This document shows, piece by piece, positions 44,048 to 53,035 of a stretch of 64,000 bases of DNA (the first letter of the stretch is position 1; each line of letters opens with the position of its first letter). A program made the translations under genes and the position numbers. The stretch is taken from positions 1,151,018 to 1,215,017 of the forward strand of contig NZ_LUKE01000001.1 in NCBI RefSeq assembly GCF_001592735.1, given 5' to 3'. The notes under the pieces were generated by a model. It was given only the letters and a program-made list of their open reading frames with translations. It searched no databases and was not told the origin of the DNA. This DNA comes from Bdellovibrio bacteriovorus. GTDB lineage: Bacteria > Bdellovibrionota > Bdellovibrionia > Bdellovibrionales > Bdellovibrionaceae.

Positions 44048-45469
44048 ATGAATAAGATTTCAGACACAAGCAATCCTACAGCTGTCAAAATCTTTATCAA
44101 CACTCTCACTGTCATGATCTTCATGACGGCACCTTTATTATCCCAAGCACAAACAGCACCCACAGGCTCTACCACCACGATGTTTGGTGGCGACAGTGTC
44201 GAGGTGACTAATATTAAAAGATGTGACAACATCGCAACCCAGCTTAGCCGAGCCGAAGAAAAAATCTCCACGGCCTGCCGCAAGGCCGGCATGGGCGGAG
44301 GTAAAGAGTGTGTATCAAAAGTCAAAGACTGTGATGAAGTCACCGGCGAGGAATCTTTCAATACGATGGGAGCATTCACTCAAGCCGTGGGCGCTTACAC
44401 CGGTAACAGTCAAATTTCTGCTATTGGAAACGGCGATACGAATTCAAGCTGCCCACAAATGAGCGGTAAAGACTATTTCGAAGAAAAATCTAGTATTGAA
44501 AAAGATCTTAAGACCGCAGAAAAAGAACTTGCTGACTTGGATAAAGAAAAAGCGGAAGCGCAAAAAGAATATGACGACGCTTTAAAAGAAATTAATGACA
44601 ACTTAGCTAAAGCCCAAGAAGAAGCTAAGGAAAAAGCGCATGAAATTGACGAAGAAACCCAAAAACAAGTGGCCGAGTTTCAGACGGCCCAAGCACAAGC
44701 TGCGAAAGACATGCGAGCTAAAAAAACAGATATTCTCACTTTACAAGGCCAGCTGATCAATCTAGATCGTCAAAAAGCAACGGCTTTGATTGATCTTACA
44801 AACTATACGGCCGAAAGTGATTGCAAAAAAAAGATGTATGAAGCTTATGCCACTTACAAAAAGGCAGTTTCATCTGGCACATCCTCGGGACACATTACTC
44901 GCGCTAAAGAAAAGAAGAACGAACTTATTATGGTCTATACGAAGTGTATGGAAGGTTTTTCTCAAAAGCGCATGGCTGTGAACGAAAACTACAAACAACA
45001 ACGTGATAAGTTAGAAAAACAGATTACGGATTCAAATGCGGATGTCGCCGCGATCGAAGACGGTTTGAAGCAATCGCAAGAAGCCTTAGACAAAATGAAA
45101 TCGACTGCCGAAACGAAGAAAGCGGAAGCTTTGCAGAGCGTGATTTCTTTAGGTACTCGGGCTCAACAAGAAATGGAAGCGGCTTATAAAAATCTTCAAG
45201 CAAAAAGCTCAGGGATCGGCAAAAAAGAAACTGCTTTAAATAAACAATTGAATCAATTAAATAACAACCTGATGACCTTGGGTCCTGCTCCAAAACGGGG
45301 TACCGATTATGCGCCTTCTGATGCGATGTCTGATATCGAAGCCGGAATGGGAGAGATCAACGACATCAATGCTATGGCGGCCTCATGCCCTCAGTACATC
45401 AAAGATGCCGCAGCCGCAAAGCTGAAAAAATACGGTGGCAGCTCGAAGTCTCAAAAAGGTGACCGATAA
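44048..45469 (+). CDS. Exported coiled-coil protein of unknown function
   Basis: 473 residues. A hydrophobic segment near residues 18-36 (ending SQAQ) acts as a signal peptide. It has four Cys in the first 110 mature residues (KRCDN, TACRK, KECVS, KDCDE), then a long coiled coil (about 145-420) with heptads such as EKDLKTAEKELADLDKE and a second Cys cluster in the middle. Such proteins span the periplasm. The start has GGGGAGGAA upstream and a sigma-28-type promoter further up, so it may belong to the motility regulon. A terminator follows. Confidence 0.75.
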   Translation: MNKISDTSNPTAVKIFINTLTVMIFMTAPLLSQAQTAPTGSTTTMFGGDSVEVTNIKRCDNIATQLSRAEEKISTACRKAGMGGGKECVSKVKDCDEVTGEESFNTMGAFTQAVGAYTGNSQISAIGNGDTNSSCPQMSGKDYFEEKSSIEKDLKTAEKELADLDKEKAEAQKEYDDALKEINDNLAKAQEEAKEKAHEIDEETQKQVAEFQTAQAQAAKDMRAKKTDILTLQGQLINLDRQKATALIDLTNYTAESDCKKKMYEAYATYKKAVSSGTSSGHITRAKEKKNELIMVYTKCMEGFSQKRMAVNENYKQQRDKLEKQITDSNADVAAIEDGLKQSQEALDKMKSTAETKKAEALQSVISLGTRAQQEMEAAYKNLQAKSSGIGKKETALNKQLNQLNNNLMTLGPAPKRGTDYAPSDAMSDIEAGMGEINDINAMAASCPQYIKDAAAAKLKKYGGSSKSQKGDR

Positions 45470-45522
45470 AGCGAGCCTTCAGTCTAGTACGCCTAGACCC
45501 TCACAATTCGCACTGATACCAT

Positions 45523-45548
45523 AAGGGCTCTTTAAAGGAGCCCTTTTT
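45523..45548 (+). terminator. Terminator overlapping the PBP1A ribosome binding site
   Basis: AAGGGCTC/GAGCCCTT with a 7-base loop and a five-T run. The loop and 3' arm contain AAAGGAG, the Shine-Dalgarno of the GTG at 45550. The same structure ends the coiled-coil transcript and would mask translation of read-through RNA. Confidence 0.7.
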
Positions 45549-45549
45549 C

Positions 45550-48237
45550 GTGCTTAAAAAAATCATTCTCGCTATTGTGGCCCTCGGCTTATTGGGTATC
45601 GTCGCTGTCGTTTTGATTGTGAAATCAATTCAATCATCTCTTCCGCAAATTATCACAGTGCAAGACTACAAACCACTTTTAGTGAGTGAAGTCTTTGATC
45701 GCAATGGTAAAACCATCGGCGAATTTTACCGCGAACGTCGCACACTTTTGGAATACAAAGATATTCCAAAAAATCTGGTCAATGCCTTCTTAGCGGCGGA
45801 AGACGATCAGTTTTTCCAACATAAGGGGATCAATCCCCAAGCCATCTTTCGTGCGGCCCTAGCCAATCTTCGTGCAGGTCGTTCCGTTCAAGGGGGATCT
45901 ACGATCACCCAACAGGTGGCCAAGACTTTACTGTTAACCGATGAAAAAACTTTGACGCGTAAGTTGTCAGATATTTTGCTGGCGATGGAGATGGAAAGAA
46001 ATTTAAGCAAAGAAGACATCTTGTATCTTTACCTAAATCAAATCTATTTCGGGCAAAGTGCTTATGGAGTTGAACAAGCAGCCCAAACATATTTCCGTAA
46101 GCCCGCAAAAAATTTGCGGATCGCCGAAATGGCAATCTTAGCCGGGCTTCCGCAAGCCCCAAGCCGCTATAGTCCCGTGCGAAACCCACTGCGGGCAAAA
46201 GAACGTCAAGCTTACACTCTTCGTCGGATGGCTGACGTCGGTTACATTACCAAACAAGAAGCCGAAGCAGCGATCAAAGAACCCGTTAAAGTTTATGTTC
46301 GCGAAAACTATGAAGAGTTCGCTCCGTTTTACCTAGAAACCATTCGTCAGCTTTTGGTGAGCGCTTTAGGCGAAGATATGGTTTTAGATAAAGGTCTTCG
46401 TATTCACACAGGGCTTGATCTTGAGAAGCAACGAGCCGCCCAAGACTCTGTCCTTGCGGGCTTAAAAGCTTTAGATAAACGTCAGGGCTATCGTGGTCCG
46501 CTCAAAAATCTTTCAGATGCTCAAGCGATCACCGATTTTTTGACCGAAAATCAGAAGAAGATGATTTTAGACTTCACTCCTGAACGCATCATCATGCCGG
46601 ATGGAAAATTCGCCGACATCGTTCCGATCAAAAGTGATAAGGATAAAAAAGATCACCCGTTACTGCCCCCGTACATTAAAATCAACGACACAGTTCAAGG
46701 TGTCGTGGAAGATGTCGATGACGCCAATGGCTTAGTCTATGTTCAGTTGCCAGAATCTAAAGGTCTTATCGATATAGACACCATGACCTGGGCACGTAAA
46801 CCCGATGCCGAAATTCGTTATGACCTGGCGACAATTAAAAAGCCCTCACTTGCCCTAAAAAAAGGGGATGTGATCTTAGTTAAGGTGGCCGCGGATAAAT
46901 TTTCTTCTTCTCGCCTTGCAAATCTGACGGCGAAAAAGAAGCCCAATACACCGAACACGATTCTTCCGGATTTTGATCAGTGCCTCGCATTGGAACTGGA
47001 TCAAGAGCCGCAAGTTGAGGGCGCGTTGATTTCATTTGATCAACAGACACAAGATATTCTTGCCATGGTCGGCGGATCTAGCTTTGCAAAAAGTGAATTT
47101 AACCGCGCAATCCAAGCCCCTCGCCAAACAGGTTCTTCGTTCAAAGCATTGGTGTACGCCGCGGCTTTAGATCGTGGATACACTCCAGCCACACCCATCA
47201 TGGATGCCCCGATTGTTTATGAAGAGGGGGGAAGTGCGGGTGATGAAGAAGGACAGGGTGATCCAAAAGTTTGGAAACCATCAAATCACTCAAAAAGTTT
47301 TGGTGGAGATATTCTTTTCCGCAATGCTTTAGTTAAATCCCTTAATATTCCGAGCGTAAAAATCATCGAAGACTTAGGCGTTCCCTACGCCATGGAGTAT
47401 GCGAAGCGTTTAGGTATTTACAGCCCCCTGAATCCTGACTTTACCTTGGTTCTTGGTTCAAGCTCGGTCACTTTGTACGAGATGACCAAAGCATTTGCTG
47501 AATTCGGTCGCCTGGGAAAGAGAATTGCCCCGCAATTGGTACACAAAGTGACCGATGCCAACGGACAAGTTCTTTTACAAACCGTGAGCTTAGACAAACG
47601 CTTCGAAAAAGAAATTTCTGCTATCGACAATGACTTTGAACAAAAGCGTAAGGACTATTTAGAGCTTGCCGCTGATCCAGCAAAGTACGAAGAGTGGAAA
47701 ACAAAAGAACCAAAAACGGCGAAATTAAACGAAAGCATTTACTTCAAAGATCCCGATCAATTGATTAAACCAACAACCGCCTATGTGATGACGACACTTT
47801 TAAAAGGTGTCGTTGAAGATCCTAATGGAACTGGAGGCCGCGCTCGAGCTCTTGGTCGAGAAGTCGCGGGAAAAACAGGTTCTACTAATAACTATTATGA
47901 CGCGTGGTTTATTGGTTACACACCGCAAGTAGCAACTGGTGTTTGGGTGGGCTTTGACAAAGAAAAGTCCATTGGTAAAGGTGAGGTCGGTGGACGTGCG
48001 GCGTTACCTATTTGGGTGGATTACATGAAAGTGGCTCACGAAGGTCTTCCGCAAATGACTTTCCCGGTGCCGGATGGGATCGTTTTTGCTAATATCGACA
48101 GCGAGACCGGAAAACTGGCCTCCGCTTCGACGAAGAAGATTCTTCGCCAAGCTTTTGTTGAAGGAACCGAGCCAAGTGTTTCTGCCAACAAAGCTGAAGA
48201 AGCGACTGACTTCTACAAACAGGATCTCAACGAATGA
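45550..48237 (+). CDS. mrcA: Penicillin-binding protein 1A (bifunctional class A)
   Basis: 895-residue inner-membrane enzyme that polymerises glycan strands and cross-links them. A membrane anchor (about 6-26) is followed by the GT51 domain (EDDQFF, GGSTITQQ and the later NQIYFG), an inserted OB-like domain (about 310-470) and the transpeptidase with SxxK in GSSFK, SxN in KSLN and KTG in AGKTGSTN. It starts with GTG nine bases after AAGGAG. Its stop overlaps the uvrA start (ATGA). Confidence 0.95.
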   Translation: MLKKIILAIVALGLLGIVAVVLIVKSIQSSLPQIITVQDYKPLLVSEVFDRNGKTIGEFYRERRTLLEYKDIPKNLVNAFLAAEDDQFFQHKGINPQAIFRAALANLRAGRSVQGGSTITQQVAKTLLLTDEKTLTRKLSDILLAMEMERNLSKEDILYLYLNQIYFGQSAYGVEQAAQTYFRKPAKNLRIAEMAILAGLPQAPSRYSPVRNPLRAKERQAYTLRRMADVGYITKQEAEAAIKEPVKVYVRENYEEFAPFYLETIRQLLVSALGEDMVLDKGLRIHTGLDLEKQRAAQDSVLAGLKALDKRQGYRGPLKNLSDAQAITDFLTENQKKMILDFTPERIIMPDGKFADIVPIKSDKDKKDHPLLPPYIKINDTVQGVVEDVDDANGLVYVQLPESKGLIDIDTMTWARKPDAEIRYDLATIKKPSLALKKGDVILVKVAADKFSSSRLANLTAKKKPNTPNTILPDFDQCLALELDQEPQVEGALISFDQQTQDILAMVGGSSFAKSEFNRAIQAPRQTGSSFKALVYAAALDRGYTPATPIMDAPIVYEEGGSAGDEEGQGDPKVWKPSNHSKSFGGDILFRNALVKSLNIPSVKIIEDLGVPYAMEYAKRLGIYSPLNPDFTLVLGSSSVTLYEMTKAFAEFGRLGKRIAPQLVHKVTDANGQVLLQTVSLDKRFEKEISAIDNDFEQKRKDYLELAADPAKYEEWKTKEPKTAKLNESIYFKDPDQLIKPTTAYVMTTLLKGVVEDPNGTGGRARALGREVAGKTGSTNNYYDAWFIGYTPQVATGVWVGFDKEKSIGKGEVGGRAALPIWVDYMKVAHEGLPQMTFPVPDGIVFANIDSETGKLASASTKKILRQAFVEGTEPSVSANKAEEATDFYKQDLNE

Positions 48238-51185
48238 AAGACATTCACCTCTGGGGCGTAAAACAGAATAACCTTAAAGATATTGAGGTTAAAATTCCCG
48301 TCGGCTCCATGACCGTGATTTGCGGTCCCAGTGGTTCAGGAAAATCTTCTTTGGCCTTTGAAACTCTGTTTGCTGAAGGCCAAAGACGTTTTATTGAGAG
48401 CATGTCGAACTATGCACGACAATTTCTGAATAAAGCGCCTAAGCCAGATATCGAAGGTATCAGCAACATTCCGCCTGCGATTTCAATTGAACAAAAAAAC
48501 ACGGTAAAAAGCTCTCGCTCTACCGTAGGTACGACAACGGAAATCATTGATTATCTGCGCCTGCTTTTTGAAAAAGTCGGAAAGTCTTATTGCCCTACTC
48601 ATCACTGCCCGACAGAAAAAGAAAGTGTCACCGAGGCTACGGATAAAGTGATCAAAAGCTTTGCCGGGAAACGTGGATACGTTTTAGTTGAAATCAACGA
48701 AACAGGCCGCGTGGCCCAAGCAAAGAAATTGCACTCACTTTTACTTCAAGATGGCTATTTAAGAATTTATATTCCCAAGGTCACCGAGGCTCCGGTTAAG
48801 GCAGCTACCAAAAAAACAGCTGGTAAAAAAAGTTCTAAGAAAACTCAAGAGCCGGTGGTTGAAGTAGCCCCTATTGCCGCCACGCGATTAACTCGTGAAG
48901 AAATGGGCACCGTGGTTGAAATTGGTGATCCGGCGGCCATTAAAAAAGGGCTTCCCAAAGAGACATTCTATCTTGTTATTGATCGCATGAGCTTTAACGA
49001 AGATGAACGTGGACGTATTGCCGATTCGATGACTCAAGCTTACGAGGCGAGCGTTAAGTACAATACGCACTTTGTTTCCAGAAAAGCGACCGTATTAACA
49101 ACAGAAGGTGAGCGCCTGCAAGTCAGCGAAGAAGCCTCTTGCCCAATTTGCGGCTACACTCCCCCACCACTAACTTCGCGTCTTTTCAGTTTTAATTCTC
49201 CGATTGGAGCTTGTCCTACGTGCAAAGGCTTTGGAAATATTTTAACCGTGGATGAGGAAAAGGTGATTCCAAATCCAAACTTAAGCTTGGCTCAAGGGGC
49301 GCTCACCCCTTTCTGGATGCCCAGCGCCGCTCATGAAAAAAAGCAACTTCTTAGTTACTGTAAAAAAGCGAAGATCGACGTACACACTCCATGGAAAGAT
49401 CTGCCTAAAGAACATCGCGAGGTGATCTGGAATGGGAATAAAGATTTTTTCGGGGTTAAGGGACTTTTTGAATATCTAGATCAAATTAAATATAAAATGC
49501 ATGTGCGCGTTTTTATTTCGCGCTTTCGTAGTCCATTTCAATGCCCGGAATGTCATGGCTCGCGCTTGCGTTCAGAAGCTAATCACGTTTTTGTAGCGGG
49601 CGCGAATATCACGCATCTTTCTAATATGACGATTGAAGAGCTGAATAATTTCTTTTTGAAATTAGAGCTGACCGCTCATCAAGAGGAAGTCGCGGGCGAA
49701 GTTCTAAAACAGGTTCGTTCACGTTTAAACTTCCTTATGCGCGTAGGGGTTCATTATCTTTCATTAGGTCGTGAAACCCGCACCCTTTCAGGTGGAGAAT
49801 ACCAACGTTTGATCTTAGCAAACCAGTTGGGTATGGGTTTATCTCAAGCTTTGTATGTTCTAGATGAACCCACTGTCGGACTTCATCCCCGCGATAATGA
49901 TCGTTTGATTTCAATTTTAAAAGATCTGAAGGAACTAGGAAACACGCTTGTCATCGTGGAACACGATCACGACGTCATTAAGTCCAGCGAAAATATTATC
50001 GAGATGGGGCCGGGATCAGGCTATCTTGGTGGAGAGGTCGTCTATTCTGGCGCCACGAAAGATTTTTATAATGACCCGAAATCTATCACCGCACCTTTTT
50101 TAAAACCCGATGCGGCTTTAAAAAATCCACGCACAATTCGCCCGGTAGACATTAAAAGTTATAAAGTCAAAATCGAGCTTACGGGTGCTAAGGGTCATAA
50201 TCTAAAAAATCTTGATGTGACTATTCCGCTCAATCGCCTGGTGTCTGTGACCGGCGTCAGCGGTTCGGGAAAATCGACCTTAGTAACAAAAACTTTGTAT
50301 CCGGCTTTAGCACGCGCTTTGGATATAGAATACCTACCAGCACAGGAATACGCGGGCCTTGAAGGACATGATAATATTAAAAATGTGCTTTTGATTGACC
50401 AATCACCGATCGGAAAATCAGCGCGCAGTTCACCGGTCACTTACCTTAAAGCCTTTGATGCCATCCGTACCATTATGGCAAGCACGCCAGAAGCCCAATC
50501 CCGCGGTTACACTCCTGGCACTTTCAGTTTGAATGTGGATGGGGGGCGTTGCCCTGCTTGTAAAGGAACAGGATACGAAGAAATCGACATGATGTTCATG
50601 GATAATGTCGTTATCCCTTGTGACGTCTGCGATAGCAAAAAATATCGTCCCGAGATCTTGGAAGTTCAATACAAAGGCAAAAATATTTCGGAAATTCTTT
50701 CCATGACCGTGAATGACGCCATGAACTTTTTCGTGGCGCACCCCAACATCCGTAAGCCGCTCAGCGTTCTTAAGGAAGTGGGTTTGGACTATGTCCAGCT
50801 CGGCCAACCCGCCACCTCTTTAAGCGGTGGCGAATCTCAGCGCCTAAAAATAGCTAAAGAACTGGCTCAGGTCCAACAGAAAGCCACCTTATACATCCTG
50901 GATGAACCCACCACGGGTTTACACTTTAGAGAGGTGGATCTGCTTATGAAAGTCCTTCACAAGCTGATCGAATCCGGAGGCAGTGTTGTCGTCGTAGAAC
51001 ACAATTTGGATGTTATCCGGGGTTCTGATTATGTGATTGACCTGGGACCTGAAGCGGGTCACAAAGGCGGAAATATAGTCGCCCAAGGTTCTCCAGAAGA
51101 TATTATGGCTGTTAAAAAAAGCCTCACCGGCCAATATCTAAAGCGCTACGTAAGTGGCCAAAGCGACTCGGAAAAACGGAAGTAG
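48234..51185 (+). CDS. uvrA: Excinuclease ABC subunit A (UvrA)
   Basis: Damage-recognition ATPase of nucleotide excision repair. It has two ABC modules with Walker A GPSGSGKSS and GVSGSGKST, signatures TLSGGEYQR and SLSGGESQR, and the zinc modules (CPICGYTPP and CPACKGTGY). At 983 residues it is longer than usual because of a Lys/Thr/Ser-rich insert at about 183-215. It is coupled by overlap to the PBP1A gene and followed after one base by the ABC exporter. Confidence 0.96.
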   Translation: MKDIHLWGVKQNNLKDIEVKIPVGSMTVICGPSGSGKSSLAFETLFAEGQRRFIESMSNYARQFLNKAPKPDIEGISNIPPAISIEQKNTVKSSRSTVGTTTEIIDYLRLLFEKVGKSYCPTHHCPTEKESVTEATDKVIKSFAGKRGYVLVEINETGRVAQAKKLHSLLLQDGYLRIYIPKVTEAPVKAATKKTAGKKSSKKTQEPVVEVAPIAATRLTREEMGTVVEIGDPAAIKKGLPKETFYLVIDRMSFNEDERGRIADSMTQAYEASVKYNTHFVSRKATVLTTEGERLQVSEEASCPICGYTPPPLTSRLFSFNSPIGACPTCKGFGNILTVDEEKVIPNPNLSLAQGALTPFWMPSAAHEKKQLLSYCKKAKIDVHTPWKDLPKEHREVIWNGNKDFFGVKGLFEYLDQIKYKMHVRVFISRFRSPFQCPECHGSRLRSEANHVFVAGANITHLSNMTIEELNNFFLKLELTAHQEEVAGEVLKQVRSRLNFLMRVGVHYLSLGRETRTLSGGEYQRLILANQLGMGLSQALYVLDEPTVGLHPRDNDRLISILKDLKELGNTLVIVEHDHDVIKSSENIIEMGPGSGYLGGEVVYSGATKDFYNDPKSITAPFLKPDAALKNPRTIRPVDIKSYKVKIELTGAKGHNLKNLDVTIPLNRLVSVTGVSGSGKSTLVTKTLYPALARALDIEYLPAQEYAGLEGHDNIKNVLLIDQSPIGKSARSSPVTYLKAFDAIRTIMASTPEAQSRGYTPGTFSLNVDGGRCPACKGTGYEEIDMMFMDNVVIPCDVCDSKKYRPEILEVQYKGKNISEILSMTVNDAMNFFVAHPNIRKPLSVLKEVGLDYVQLGQPATSLSGGESQRLKIAKELAQVQQKATLYILDEPTTGLHFREVDLLMKVLHKLIESGGSVVVVEHNLDVIRGSDYVIDLGPEAGHKGGNIVAQGSPEDIMAVKKSLTGQYLKRYVSGQSDSEKRK

Positions 51186-51186
51186 A

Positions 51187-52905
51187 ATGTTAGTTGAAAT
51201 TAAGAAGCTTACGGCAGAATTAAAACCCTACAAAAAGTCGATCATCATCATCGCTATCACCGGGGTTATTTACGCTGTCGCATCCGCGCGTATTGCGCTG
51301 ATGACCAAATCTCTTTTTGATTCTTTGTCGGCAAATAAGCACGACGAAATCATCCGCCTGGTTCCTATCGCCTTGGGTTTAGCTTTTTTGACAGGTATCA
51401 GTCGTTATTTTCATATTTACCTTATGAACTACATCGCTGAATGTGTCGTGCAAAGCATTCGCCAAAAGCTACAGCAAAAGTTTATGCGCTTAAATTTAAG
51501 CTTTCATAATACTTATGCTGCGGGCTCTGGTGGTTTGATCAGCCGTATCTTAAATGACATGCGTGTGATTCAAGATGGTTTACGCGTTGTTGCCGATGTG
51601 TTCCTGCACCCTTTGCTTTTTGTTTTTCTTTTGGGAAATTTGTTTTACATCGATTGGAAACTCACACTGGCCACTTTTGTCATGATTCCGGTCATTGGTG
51701 GAATCTTGAAATCGGTTTCTCGCAGCATGCGTAAGTATATCCCGCAAGAACGCGATGCCATGGAATACATGACCTCCACCATCAAAGAGAGCTTAGACGG
51801 CGTTCGCATCATCCAGTCCTTTAATCTTGAAAAAGATATGGCGGATCGTCTTATCAAAGACTCTGATAAATATTTATCTATTCGTAAAACGGTCTATAAA
51901 CGTCAAGAAGCCGCGGGGCCAGCGACAGAATTTATTGCCACAGCTATTGTTCTTTGCGTTTTACTTTACACTAGTTACGAAGTCGCCGCCGGCCGCGCAA
52001 CCCCGGGAACATTTATTGGGTTTATCACTTCCCTTTTGATGTTGAACCAGCCTATCAAACGCTTTCAAGAGGCGTATGTTCGCATCCAGGAAGTCATCAT
52101 CTCAGTACAGCGAATTTTTTCTATCATTGATGACCCGTCTGAGGTTCCTGAAAAACCTGATAACAAACCTTTCCCAAGTGATTGGAAAAAGATCGTCTAT
52201 CGCAACGTCAGCTTTACTTACGGTAAGGAGATGATCTTAAAAAACGTCAACCTAGAGATCAATCGCGGTGAAGTCGTGGCTTTAGTGGGGGCCAGCGGCA
52301 GTGGCAAATCCACAATCGTAAATCTTTTAGAGCGTTTCTTTGATGCGACTTCCGGCGAAATTCTGATTGATGATATTAACATTCAAGATCTGAACCTAAA
52401 AGATCTTCGCCGTAATGTCGCGCTAGTGACTCAGGACGTATTTCTTTTCAGTGACACTATTGAAAAGAACATCTGGGCTGGTGATTATTCGCGCGACGTA
52501 AAAGATGTCATATCTATGGCGAAGCTTGCCAACGCCAACGACTTCATCATGAAAATGCCTCATGGTTATCAAAGCCGTGTTGGGGATCGTGGAAATCTGC
52601 TTTCAGGTGGTGAAAAACAGCGTATCAGCATTGCGCGTGCAATGTTTAAAGATGCCCCGTTATTAATCCTAGATGAAGCCACGAGTGCCCTAGATACCGC
52701 GAGTGAAATCGAAGTTCAGAAGGGCTTAGATCACCTGATGGAGGGTCGCACCGCCCTGGTGATCGCCCATCGTCTGTCGACCATTCAAAAAGCCGATAAA
52801 ATTGTAGTGCTTCGCCAGGGTGAAATTGTCGAAGTCGGCAGTCATCAGGATTTACTAGCTAATAAGAATGAATATTTCCGTTTTCACTCTCTGCAACACA
52901 CGTAA
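51187..52905 (+). CDS. msbA: MsbA-type ABC exporter
   Basis: 572-residue half-transporter: six membrane helices (about 20-290), then an ATPase domain with Walker A GASGSGKST, signature LLSGGEKQR, Walker B PLLILDEATSALD and the H-loop AHRLSTI. It resembles the lipid-A flippase MsbA, though sequence alone does not exclude another lipid or drug exporter. The start ATG 51187 lies one base after the uvrA stop; the tail of uvrA supplies the ribosome binding site (GGAAG). Confidence 0.88.
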   Translation: MLVEIKKLTAELKPYKKSIIIIAITGVIYAVASARIALMTKSLFDSLSANKHDEIIRLVPIALGLAFLTGISRYFHIYLMNYIAECVVQSIRQKLQQKFMRLNLSFHNTYAAGSGGLISRILNDMRVIQDGLRVVADVFLHPLLFVFLLGNLFYIDWKLTLATFVMIPVIGGILKSVSRSMRKYIPQERDAMEYMTSTIKESLDGVRIIQSFNLEKDMADRLIKDSDKYLSIRKTVYKRQEAAGPATEFIATAIVLCVLLYTSYEVAAGRATPGTFIGFITSLLMLNQPIKRFQEAYVRIQEVIISVQRIFSIIDDPSEVPEKPDNKPFPSDWKKIVYRNVSFTYGKEMILKNVNLEINRGEVVALVGASGSGKSTIVNLLERFFDATSGEILIDDINIQDLNLKDLRRNVALVTQDVFLFSDTIEKNIWAGDYSRDVKDVISMAKLANANDFIMKMPHGYQSRVGDRGNLLSGGEKQRISIARAMFKDAPLLILDEATSALDTASEIEVQKGLDHLMEGRTALVIAHRLSTIQKADKIVVLRQGEIVEVGSHQDLLANKNEYFRFHSLQHT

Positions 52906-53035
52906 CATTATGAGACATGCGGACCAGACCATGGTCCCAACCTGCAAGTTTTTTAGACAGTCCCATTAAGTTCGTCTACTTTCTTGACGATAAAAGAATT
53001 GACACTTTTTTTCGTTACTTTGAAAGGACTAAAAG

